The notes below the pieces were generated by a model, which saw only the letters and a program-made list of their open reading frames with translations, did no database searches and was not told the DNA's origin. A stretch of DNA of 64,000 nt from Arachis hypogaea. Taxonomy: Eukaryota > Streptophyta > Magnoliopsida > Fabales > Fabaceae. The position numbers and the translations under genes were made by a program. Below are positions 19,934 to 29,908 of this stretch, one piece after another. The stretch is taken from positions 63,902,054 through 63,966,053 of the forward strand of contig NC_092047.1 in the NCBI RefSeq assembly GCF_003086295.3, given 5' to 3'. The number at the start of each line of letters is the position of its first letter. Position 1 is the first letter of the stretch.

Positions 19934-20121
19934 CCCATCTTCACTCCTTCATTTTCACACATCATACACACTACTTCTCCACCTTGACCGAACCACAAAA
20001 TCCCCTCCATCTCCTCCATTTTCTTCTTCTACTCTTTTCTTTCTTCTTTTACTCGAGGGCGAGCAAACCTTCTAAGTTTGGTGTGGTAAAAGCGTTGCTT
20101 TTTGTTTTTCCATAACCATTT

Positions 20122-20922
20122 ATGGCACCAAAGGCCAGAAAAACCTCTAGAAAGAGGAAAGGGAAGGCAAAAGCTTCCATCTCCGAGTCATGGGAGATGG
20201 AGAGATTCATCTCAAGGGTGCATCAAGACCGCTTCTATGAAGTTATGGCCAAGAAAAAGGTGATCCCCGAGGTCCCTTTCAAGCTCAAAAAGGGTGAATA
20301 TCCGGAGATCCGACATGAGATTCGAAGAAGAGGTTGGAAAATTTTCACCAACCCCATTCAACAAGTCGGGATCTTAATGGTTCAAGAGTTCTATGCCAAT
20401 GCATGGATCACCAAGAACCATGATCAAAGTGTGAACCCGGACCCTAAGAATTGGCTTACAATGGTTCGGGGGAAATGCTTAGATTTCAGTCCAGAAAATG
20501 TAAGGTTGGCATTCAACTTGCCCATGATGCAAGGAGATGCACATTCAGCTGGAATTGACATAGAGGAAGACATCCTCATTGATGAGGACAAGCCCATCAC
20601 TAAGAAAAGGATGGAGAAAACAAGAGATCCTACTCATGGGCAAGAGCATGAGGAAAATCCTCATCATGAAATCCCTGAGATGCCTCAAGGGATGCATTTT
20701 CCTCCACAAAACTATTGGGAGCAAATCAACACCTCCCTAGGAGAATTAAGTTCCAATATGAGACAACTAAGGGTGGAGCACCAAGAGCATTCCATCCTCC
20801 TCCATGAAATTATAGAAGACCAAAAAGTCATGAGGGAGGAGCAACAAAGGCAAGGAAGAGACATTGAGAAACTCAAGCACTCCATAAGATCTTCAAGAGG
20901 AAGAACAAGCCGCCGTCACTAA
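20122..20922 (+). CDS. ORF2 of A3, putative plant transposon protein family
   Basis: Intact 266-codon frame. The basic N-terminus (MAPKARKTSRKRKGKAKA) looks like a nuclear localisation signal. The middle shares the family pattern seen in the other two ORF2 copies: a RRRGWKIF segment, then VQEFYAN, then VRGK and LAFNL. It is shorter than those copies (about 417 and 477 codons including readthrough of stops) because the FDWDAV and EARVW part is missing. A probable coiled coil fills the C-terminal 70 residues (LGELSSNMRQLRVEHQEHS onward), ending in an Arg/Ser-rich tail. Function unknown. Nuclear action is an inference from the basic ends. Confidence 0.75.
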   Translation: MAPKARKTSRKRKGKAKASISESWEMERFISRVHQDRFYEVMAKKKVIPEVPFKLKKGEYPEIRHEIRRRGWKIFTNPIQQVGILMVQEFYANAWITKNHDQSVNPDPKNWLTMVRGKCLDFSPENVRLAFNLPMMQGDAHSAGIDIEEDILIDEDKPITKKRMEKTRDPTHGQEHEENPHHEIPEMPQGMHFPPQNYWEQINTSLGELSSNMRQLRVEHQEHSILLHEIIEDQKVMREEQQRQGRDIEKLKHSIRSSRGRTSRRH

Positions 20923-22009
20923 GGTGGACCCGTTCTTTAATCTCCTTGCTCTTATTTTTCTGTTTTTCGAAAATTATGCTTTATGTCTATCTATGTTTGT
21001 ATCTTTATTACATGATCATTAGTGTCTTAGTGTCTATGTCTTAAAGCTATGAATGTCCTATGAATCCATCACCTTTCTTAAAAGAAAAATGTTTTAATCA
21101 CAAAAGAACAAGAAGTACATGATTTCGAATTCATCCTGGAAACTAGTTTAATTATTTTGATATGGTGACAATACTTTTTATTTTCTGAATGAATGCTTGA
21201 ACAGTGCATTTTTTTTTTGAATTTGTTGTTTATGAATGTTAAAAATGTTGGCTCTTGAAAGAATGATGAAAAAGGAGAAATGTTATTGATAATCTGAAAA
21301 ATCATAAAAATGATTCTTGAAGCAAGAAAAAGCAGTGAAAAGCTTGCGGAAAAAAAAGAAGAGAAAAAATTGGCGAAAAAAAGAAAAAAGAAAGAAAAAG
21401 AAAAAGCAAGCAGAAAAAGCCAATAGCCCTTTAAACCAAAAGGCAAGTGTAAAAAAAAAGGATCCAAGGCTTTGAGCATCAGTGGATAGGAGGGCCCACA
21501 TGAATAAAATCCTGGCCTAAGCGGCTAAACCAAGCTGTCCCTAACCATGTGCTTGTGGCGTGAAGGTGTCAAGTGAAAAGCTTAAGACTGAGTAGTTAAA
21601 GTCGTGGTCCAAAGCAATAAAAGAGTGTGCTTAAGAGCTCTGGACACCTCTAATTGGGGACTCTAGCAAAGCTGAGTCACAATCTGAAAAGATTCACCCA
21701 GTTATGTGTCTGTGGCATTTATGTAACCGGTGGTAATACTGGGAAACAAAATGCTTAGGGTCACGTCCAAGAATCATAAAGTAACTGTGTTCAAGAATCA
21801 ACATACTGAACTAGGAGAATCAATAACACTATCTGAATTCTGAGTTCCTATAGATGCCAATTATTCTGAACTTCAAAGGATAAAGTGAGATGCCAAAACT
21901 GTTCAGAGGCAAAAAGCTACTAGTCCCGCTCATCTAATTGGAGCTAAGTTTCATTGATATTTTGGAATTTATAGTATATTCTCCTCTTTTTATCCTATTT
22001 AATTTTCAG
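20923..22009 (+). other. 3' non-coding block of A3
   Basis: Reverse-complement match to 711-1460 of A1. Contains an A-rich run (21290-21450) and the hairpin CCGGT-GGTAAT-ACTGG at 21727-21742 between TTTATGTA and AAACAAAATGC. No protein is recognisable. Confidence 0.7.
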
Positions 22010-22046
22010 TTGCTTGGGGACAAGCAACAATTTAAGTTTGGTGTTG
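22010..22046 (+). promoter_or_regulatory. hairpin and TTTAAGTTTGGTGTTG module before the A3 LTR
   Basis: Perfect stem TTGCTTG / CAAGCAA with loop GGGA (22010-22027), then the TTTAAGTTTGGTGTTG motif touching the LTR. Same as the A1 copy at 674-710 on the other strand. Confidence 0.72.
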
Positions 22047-23705
22047 TGATGAGCGAATAATTTATACGCTTTTTGGCATTGTTTTTAGTATGTTTTTAGT
22101 ATGTTTTAGTTAGTTTTTATTATATTTTCAATAGTTTTTAAATAAAAATCACATTTCTGGACTTTACTATGAGTTTATGTGTTTTTCTATGATTTCAGGT
22201 ATTTTCTGGCTGAAATTGAGGGACCTGAGCAAAAATCTGATTCAGAGGCTAAAAAAGGACTGCAGATGCTGTTGGATTCTGACCTCCCGGCACTCAAAGT
22301 GAATTTTCTGGAGCTACAGAAGCTCAATTGGCGCGCTCTCAATTGAGTTAGAAAGTAGACATCCTGGGCTTTCTAGCAATATATAATAGTCCATACTTTG
22401 CCCGAGATTTGATGGCCCAAACCGGCGTTCCAAGTCAACATAAAAATTCTGGCGTCAAAACGCCAGAACTGGCATAAAAGCTGGAGTTAAACGCCCAAAC
22501 TGGCACAAAATCTGACGTTTAACTCCAAGAAAAATCTCTACATGTGAAAGCTTCAATGCTCAGCCCAAGCACACACCAAGTGGGCCCAGAAGAAGACCTC
22601 TGCATTAATTACTTATTTCTGTAACCCTAGGCTACTAGTTCTCTATAAATAGGACCTTTTACTATTGTATTTTCATCTTTTGATCATCTTTGAATCATGT
22701 TTTGATGATTGAACCCTCTTTGGGAGGCTGGCCATTCGGCCATGCCTAGACCTTTTGTTCTTCTGTATTTCCAACGGTAGAGTTTCTACACACCATAGAT
22801 TAAGGTGTGGAGCTTTGCTGTTCCTCATGAATTAATGCAAAGTACTATTATTTTTCTATTCAACTCAAGCTTATTTCTTCTCTAAGATATACACTCATTC
22901 TTTAACTTGACGAATGTGATGATCCGTGACACTCATCATCATTCTCACTTATGAACGCGTGCCTGACAACCACTTCCGTTCTACTTGCAATAGCTTGAGT
23001 GCGTATCTCTTAGCCTTCTGGTTCATGACGCATGGTTGCCTCGCCTGACAACTGAGCCTTCCATTCCATGAGATCAGAGTCTTCGTGGTATAGGCTGGAA
23101 TCAATTGGCAGCATTCCTGAGATCCGAAAAGTCTAAACCTTGTCTGTGGTATTCTGAGTAGGATCTGGGAAGGGATGACTGTAACAAGCTTCAAACTCAC
23201 GAGTGTTGGGCGTAGTGACAGACGCAAAAGGATCAATGGATCCTATTCCAACATGATCGAGAACCAACAGCTGATTAGCCATGCGGTGATAGCGTATTTG
23301 GACCATTTTAACTGAGAGGACGGGAGGTAGCCATTGACAACGGTGAAACCCAACATAAGCTTGCCATGGAAAAGAGTATGAATGATTGGAAGAAGGCAAT
23401 AGGAAAGCAGAGGTTCAGAAGGAACAAAGCATCTTCATACGCTTATCTGAAATTCTCACCAATGAATTACATAAGTATCTCTATCCTATTTTATATTTTA
23501 TTCATCTTTTAGTTATCAATTCTCCATAACCATTTGAATCTGCCTGACTGAGATTTACAAGATGACCATAGCTTGCTTCAAGCCGACAATCTCTGTGGGA
23601 TCGACCCTTACTCACGTAAGGTTTATTACTTGGACGACCCAGTGCACTTGCTGGTTAGTTGTGCGGAGTTGTGACAAAGAGTTGAGATTACAATTGTGCG
23701 TACCA
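22047..23705 (+). repeat. 3' LTR of A3
   Basis: 1659 bp, TGATGAGCGAATAA to GTACCA. TATA box TATAAAT at 22644-22650. Palindromes GGCGTC, GGAGTT and GACGTT type at 22451, 22483 and 22514 lie about 120-195 bp upstream of it. The LTR is followed by AGTTGTTGGCACC, which looks like the first bases of a family-A primer region although this should be the outer end. Confidence 0.88.
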
Positions 23706-23862
23706 AGTTGTTGGCACCATTGATGATCAACCACTCTACTGCTAGAGTGAGTTAGTGTTTCCTTAAGCAAAATTTCAAACAGTTAGTGTGCTTAGTAAAA
23801 ATGAAAAGAAAATGCTTAATCTTGATTATCACCTTACTTAATCATTGTCAATCTAAATCAAT
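23706..23862. other. junction of A3 LTR and leader of a D-family element
   Basis: Bases 23706-23719 resemble the start of a family-A primer region in plus orientation. From about 23720 to 23862 the minus strand resembles the D5 leader at 49861-49990 (GGGGATTGATTTAGAT and onward). So two elements meet here without intact ends. Confidence 0.5.
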
Positions 23863-23879
23863 CCCCGGCAACACCGCCA
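23863..23879 (-). other. decayed primer binding site of a D-family element
   Basis: On the minus strand TGGCGGTGTTGCCGGGG, two changes from TGGCGCCGTTGCCGGGG. It follows the LTR end at 23886 as expected for a 5' LTR. Confidence 0.75.
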
Positions 23880-23885
23880 AAAACT

Positions 23886-25998
23886 TAATGGGTGGAAATC
23901 AGAATTCCACACCAAATTTCACCGGCAAGTGTACCGGGTCGCATCAAGTAGTAATTACTCACAAGAGTGAGGTCGATCCCACAGGGATTAATGGATTAAG
24001 CAATTTTAGTTAGGTGGTGAATTTAGTTAAGCAAACAGTTGATGATTTTAGTGAATTGTGATTAACAGAAGCTAAATTGCAAGTAAATAAAAGGGATAGG
24101 GGAAATTGACAGAAAAATAAAGTGCAGAAGAGTAAATTGCATGAAACTTAAAGTGCAAGAAATGTAAATGACTGAAACTTAGATTGTAAGAAATGTAAAT
24201 AGCTGAAGCTTAAAGTGCAAGAAAACTAAATTACTGAATCTAAATTGCTGGGAAATGTAAATTGCTTGAAGATTAAAAGGGATTTGGGTGCTGGAATTCA
24301 GAATTTAACAAGAAAATGTAAATCAAAGCAAATAAGTAAACTATCAGATGAAAGGATTCAGTCCAGTAGTAAAACAGAAATGAAAATAGCTTGGAGCAAC
24401 AAACAGCAAGAAAACTTGATTTAATTATGAAATTCTTAAAGAGAAATTGAAGATCGAAGAAGAGTAATGAGATTAGAAAGCAGATCTAGATCTCAATTAC
24501 TCCATTGATCAAGCAGAAAGAAATTGCAGAAGAAAATAAAATTTAAAACAGCAAAAGAAACTTAGATACAAATTTTCAGATCCAGATTCAATGGAATTCT
24601 TAAACCTCAATGCAAAAACCCAAAACAGAAAAGTAGAAGTTGTAGAAAATGAAAACAGAAAGCTAAATACAGATCCAATTCTTAGAACAATTGAGAAGAG
24701 AGGTAAAAGATGATTCTCAAACTTAGAATCAATGAAGCTCTTCAATCTCAATTCAAATTCCAAGAACAGATAGCAGAAGTTGCAGAAGAAATGAAAATGC
24801 AGAAAGAAAAACTCAGATCCCAATTCCCAAATTTAGAACAATTCAAATCAAAGTGAAAACTAAAATAGAGCTAAAAGTACCAAGGTAAAAATGAGCTAAA
24901 AGATCCTTTACAAATCAAATTAACTCCTATTTATACACTTTCTATTTTTGGTTTTCAGAATTTGGAGTGGGCTTTTCAAGTTGGTGAAGAAGTGGATCCA
25001 AGATGGCTTTTTATTGAAATTGGACCCAGGGCCACCTCCAATGGAGCGCTCAGTTTTGTAAGGAAACGTAGCGCTACCATGCCTTCTATTTTCCTTATGC
25101 CAAGCCTCATACATAGCGCTCAGTTGGAGAATTTCAACGTAGCGCTTCCCTTGATGTATGGTGTACCCCTTTTCGAATCTTGGCTCTACCATTTGTGCCA
25201 ATTTCCTTGTAGCAAAGTAGCACTCAGTCAATTGCTTGCAACGTAGCGCCCTTTGTGCATATACCTTGGTGAGATTGGATCTCTCTTCGATTCTTGGTGG
25301 CTTTACTTTGGTCAATTTCCTTGTGCCACTAGCGCTTAGTAAAGTGAACTAACATAGCGCCCTTCTTTGCTTGCCTTGGTTCCCATTTCGAACCTGGCTG
25401 GCTCCCTTTAGTGTGTTGTGCCTTGCTTTTCTATTGATGGAGCCCAGGAAAACATTCATTGATTAAATGTAGCGCTCTCTTCATTTGAGCGCTGGGCTTT
25501 GATGTTGAGCGCTCTGTTTTGATTGTTAACGTAGCGCTATGCTTGAGTCTCTTGGTGGGAGCTTTGGTGCTCCCAACTAGCGTTCAAAGAGTGAATGCTG
25601 GCATTCAAATAGAGAGCGCTACAACCTTGCTTTCTTGGTGCTTCATTGGGCGCTCCGTTGGGTCTTTGAGAGCTAGCCCTTGCTCCTTGGTTGAGTGCCA
25701 CACTTTTATGGCCATGGATCACGCTTTTCAAAGCATGGCCTAAGGTCCAAAGCGTGCTCTAAGATTCCTTTTTCCTTTTTTTTTTTCATCATTTCTTCAC
25801 CTACAAGTAATTAAAACAACCAATTAAAGCATCACCAAATTCACAAGGTTTCTAAGTCATTCAAAAACCAACTAATTCTAGCTTAAACCTCATGATTTTA
25901 TGGCAAATAATTGATGGTTGATTGAATTGACATAACCATGCAAATCCACTCCAAATCACTTACTTATAATGCAAGAAAGTACATAAAACCTAATACAC
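23886..25998 (-). repeat. 5' LTR of a truncated D-family element
   Basis: Minus-strand LTR with TATA box TATAAAT (complement of 24929-24935). Upstream of it in element direction is a region full of AGCGCT words (25045-25620), and near 25710-25740 a decayed form of the D-family palindrome GGCCACGCTTTT and its complement. That palindrome lies about 236 bp from the LTR start in D5, which places the lost start close to 25998. There the sequence switches to a B-family LTR. Confidence 0.65.
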
Positions 25999-26448
25999 GT
26001 GCGCGCCTCTATGCGCGGTGCAACTATGGCAAATATTATATCATTTTGAAGCTCTGAATGTTAGCTTTCCAACGCAACTGGAACCGCATCATTTGGACCT
26101 TTGTAGCTCAAGTTATGATCGATTGAGTGCGAAGAGGTCGGCTTGACAGCTTTTGCGATTCCTTCATTTCTTCATTAGTTCTCCATTTTTACATACTTTT
26201 CCTTCATTCCCTTGATCCAATCTTTGCCTCCTAAATCTGAAATCACTTAAAAAACATATCAAGGTATCTAATGGAATCAAGGCAAATTAAATTTAGCTAT
26301 TTTAAGACCTAGAAAGCATGTTTTCACTCTTAAGCACAAATTAGGAGATAATCATGAAAGCATGCTATTTTATTGGATAAATGTGGGTAAAATGTCATAA
26401 AATCCCCTAAAGTCAATACAAGATAAACCCTACAAAGGGGGTTTATCA
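25999..26448 (-). repeat. truncated 3' LTR of a B-family element
   Basis: Matches 28180-28633 closely (GCGCGGTGCAACTATGG, then AAGAGGTCGGCTTGACAGC) and ends GTTTATCA. Its left part is missing at the junction with the D-family LTR. Confidence 0.85.
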
Positions 26449-26485
26449 ACCTCCCCACACTTAAACCAAGCATGTCCTCATGCTT
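26449..26485 (-). promoter_or_regulatory. B-type polypurine tract with hairpin
   Basis: On the minus strand AAGCATG-AGGA-CATGCTT (26468-26485) is followed by GGTTTAAGTGTGGGGAGGT and the LTR. A seven-bp stem. Confidence 0.8.
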
Positions 26486-26954
26486 AAACCAAGAGAGAAA
26501 CAAGGGGCATCAACATTTATTCAATGAAGTCTAACTAAATGCAATCTACCTATATGCTACTATCTATATGAATGCAATTGCTTGGTCAAAATAAATCAAT
26601 TCCCAAGAAGCATATATGCACAAGGGCTAAGGGCTAGCAAGTCTAATCCACAATTGAATTGAGTTATTAAATATTTTTACAAACTTGCATGAAAATAGAT
26701 TATCATAGGTGAAAACATGTAATTGAGCATCAAACCCTCACCGGATGTGTTTGCACTCTATTCACTCAAGTGTTTAGGGTTGATTCTCTCAATTCTCCCC
26801 TAATAATGCTTTCCAAGATTTGTTTTTCATCTAACAATCAACATATATTTCATGCATGCATACAAGTATCATGAGGTCTTTTCTTTAGGTTGTAATGGGG
26901 CTAGGGTCAAGGTAGGATGCATATTTGGTCAAGTGAGCTTGAAATTTGAATCTT
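26486..26954 (-). other. 3' block of the truncated B element, first part
   Basis: Matches the 3' block of B2 (12280-12740). Interrupted by the LTR at 26955. No gene seen. Confidence 0.65.
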
Positions 26955-28633
26955 TGATAAGATTGGATTTTTGTGTGGTTTAGAATTTCACAAATGAAAG
27001 CTCGTTGCAAGTATAGTTTCTAAACCAACAATAATCCTTTCATACAAAAATTTGTTTGTCACAAGTACAAACCCTTAAAATTTTTAAACCGAAGTATTGA
27101 ACCTCGGGACGTTCTCCCTAGGAATTGCAACAAAGTGTCTTATTATTGGTTATGAGATATTTTGGGGTTTTTGTGGTAAGAGATGTGAAATGTAAATGGC
27201 AATAAAAATAACTAACAACTAACAAAGGTCTTGGCAAGGTTTGGTGGTCAAGGATCTCTATCCTTATCACTAACCACAACATGAGAATTGGCAAGGATCA
27301 ACCCCATTAAGTCATCCTCTAACTAATAAAGGAAAGTCAAATGAGCTATGTCAATCCAAGTCCATAAGTCCTAGTTCTCCACCAAATCAATTAGTGAGAT
27401 CTAGAGTTAATGGCTCCCAATCGTCAATCACTTGGACATTAGTAACTCAAGAGTTCCTAAGTTACCTTCCCAAGCCAAGAGCACTAAAATCTACTCTAAA
27501 ATCCAACCAAGCATTTCATCAAATACTTGGAAGGCACAAAAGAAAATCATGGTAAATTGCAAGAATTAAAGGAATCTACAACTACAAAAGTAAGAGATTA
27601 ACAATAGAAAGGCAAAACAATAGAAAGGTAAACTCATAATTAAAAGAAGCATTTTAACAAACACATAGAAGGCAATAAAAGTAAACAACATGAATTGCAA
27701 TAATTAAAGAGAGATCTAACTAGAATAGCAAGAGATTAACAATAGAAAAGGAAGACAATTATGAAACAACAAAGAACTTACCAATTGCATTGAAGAAGAA
27801 ATGTAGATCTACAAAAGAAAGTTCGTAAACTACAACTAACAATACAAAGGAATTACAAGAGAAGAAGAATTCTACAATTACAAGAGAACAATTAAGGAAG
27901 AAAAAGGAAAATTAGAAGAGGAGAAGAAGAACTAGATCTAGATCTAAAACCTAATCCTAATTCTAGAGAGAAGTGAGAGCTTCTCTCTCTAGAAACTAAC
28001 TCTAACTACTTCTAAAACTTAAACTATGACTAATGATCAAAGTATGTTAATTCCCTTTCAATCCTTGGCTTAAATAGCACCAGAAATGAGTTGTATTGGC
28101 CCCACAAGACTTTTAAAATCGCTGGCCATGAGTTGCATTAAGTGAGTCATGTGCACCCATCGGCACGTACACGTACCGTGCGCGTGCGCGCCCATATGCG
28201 CGGTGCAACTATGGTAAATCTTATATTATTTTGAAGCCCCGAATGTTAGCTTTCCAACACAACTAGAACCGCATCATTTGGACCTTTGTAGCTCAAGTTA
28301 TGATCGATTGAGTGCGAAGAGGTCGGCTTGACAGCTTTTACGATTCCTTCATTTCTTCATGAGTTCTCCATTTTTACATGCTTTTCCTTCATTCCCTTGA
28401 TCCAATCTTTGCCTTCTAAATCTGAAATTACTTAACAAATATATCAAGGCATATAATGGAATCAAGGCAAATTAAATTTAGCTATTTTAAGACCTAGAAA
28501 GCATGTTTTCACTCTTAAGCACAAATTAGGAGACAATCATGAAAGCATGCTATTTTATTGGATAAATGTGGGTAAAATATCATAAAATCCCCTAAAGTCA
28601 ATACAAGATAAACCTTACAAATGGGGTTTATCA
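26955..28633 (-). repeat. lone B-family LTR inside the B 3' block
   Basis: About 1.68 kb, plus-strand ends TGATAAGATTGG and GTTTATCA, the same termini as other B LTRs. It has no primer site on the left and no polypurine tract on the right, so it is a solo LTR. Flanks (ATCTT left, CCTAT right) give no target duplication. Compared with 12735-12765, about 18 bp of host block are missing at the site, which points to insertion with deletion or to recombination. Confidence 0.75.
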
Positions 28634-29908
28634 CCTATATGTATTGATTATTATTGAACTTTACTTTGGGGCATTTTGTCCCCTTTTTAATGGTTGCTTT
28701 TTCTTTTTTTTTTCTTTTTATATTTTTTTTCTTTTTTTTCTACATTTTTTTATTTTTTATTTTTATCTTTTTCTTTTGATGAATTATATACAAAGGTACC
28801 AATGCATATAGTTTAAACATTTAATGCATGAGTATGTACCAAATTCCCAAAATTTTCAACAAAAATACAAAAAATACACTTTTATCTCTACCCAATGTTC
28901 CCAATTTTCCCAAACTTGAATTATAAACAATCTCACTAGCCTAAGTTAATCAAAGATCCAAATTAAAGACATTTATTATTTTTCACTTAGCGGTAGTGAT
29001 GTGCGAAAATTAAGAACAAGAGGGATTTAGCATAGGCTTAAAATTAGCTAACAAAGGTGGATAAAAGGGTAAGTCCATTTGGGTAAGTGAGCTCAAATGA
29101 AATGATGGCCTCAATCATATAAGTGAATTCATACACAAAATAATGGATATAAAGAATCAAACAAATCAAAGATTACAATCATAGAAAGAGAATAATACAC
29201 ACAAGAATGAAATAAGTGGTTATATGATGTAACCATACAATTAGGCTCAGAACTCACATGCTTATCTGTTCTTAGCTCAAAAATCATGTTCCACAATGTA
29301 TAATTCAAGCAAGTTCTAAAAAAAAAAATTTACTCAAATCAATTGGGTCAATCGTAATAAGCATCACTTAATAAAAAAAAATGCATTGATAATACACTAT
29401 TGCCTAATCATAATGAAATGCTTTAAATCACATGGTGGCCAAAACATGCAATTCAAAAGATTTAGAAAGCTTGAAGGCATTGTCATATGTACTTGGTGTT
29501 CAAAAAAAATTAAGCATGAAAAATTCAAAACCAAGTAAAAATTTGTAACCTCAATAAAGAAATCCAACAATGAAAATTAATGACAATGATGTTAAAATAA
29601 CATCTTATCAGTAATCAGCAGCAATAGACAACAAACAAGATTAATAATCCAACACTTATCATGAAAAATAGAAATTTAAATAGAAATTAAACAAACTAAA
29701 TAACTAAATAACCAACTAACCAACTAACTAAAAGAAATGGTGATAGATGGTGATTAGCAGTGTTGGATGATGGTTGAAGGAGGGAAAGAAAAGAAGAGAA
29801 GGGAAAAGAAGAAAAGAAATGGATAGAAGAGAAGAAAAGAAGAATGGTGAAATAGGGCAGAGGGTCATGCGTACGCATGAATGGCAGTAATGGAATGCGA
29901 CGCGTACG
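28634..29908 (-). other. 3' block of the truncated B element, second part
   Basis: Continues the block after the solo LTR: T-rich low-complexity run near 28690-28765, then sequence matching 12900-13500, a purine-rich run (29765-29860) and CpG words (GCGTACGC, GACGCGTACG) up to the next LTR. No gene seen. Confidence 0.6.

Larger units (their letters stand above)
19167..20121 (+). other. A3 region between ORF1 and ORF2
   Basis: Holds the phased palindrome array (19379-19615), then a C/T-rich stretch (19650-20045) with a TATA box at 19926, then CTCG-AGGG-CGAG followed by TCTAAGTTTGGTGTGG (20053-20086), then the ORF2 start. The C/T-rich part has the composition of a plant promoter and 5' leader rather than of the surrounding element. 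Confidence 0.6.
10054..23705 (+). mobile_element. A3, non-autonomous family-A element split by B2
   Basis: Fragments 10054-10748 and 19039-23705 belong together: they rejoin across the GATCT target duplication of B2 and the reading frame continues across the join. Order on the plus strand is gag-protease end, short tail and stop, phased palindromes, promoter-like region, ORF2, family-A 3' block, hairpin module and LTR. The 5' part was cut by A1. No reverse transcriptase, RNase H or integrase is present and the first ORF ends normally, so the element was probably non-autonomous by design rather than by decay. Confidence 0.8.

Noticed and set aside
25037..25740. AGCGCT repeats in the D-family LTR as another helically phased array
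   Set aside because: Spacings between the first words are about 25, 45 and 26 bp and then irregular. No constant helical period.
28690..28765. T-rich run as a poly(A) tail of a LINE or processed gene
   Set aside because: Interrupted by C and A, lies inside the B 3' block, and no reverse transcriptase or gene fragment adjoins it.
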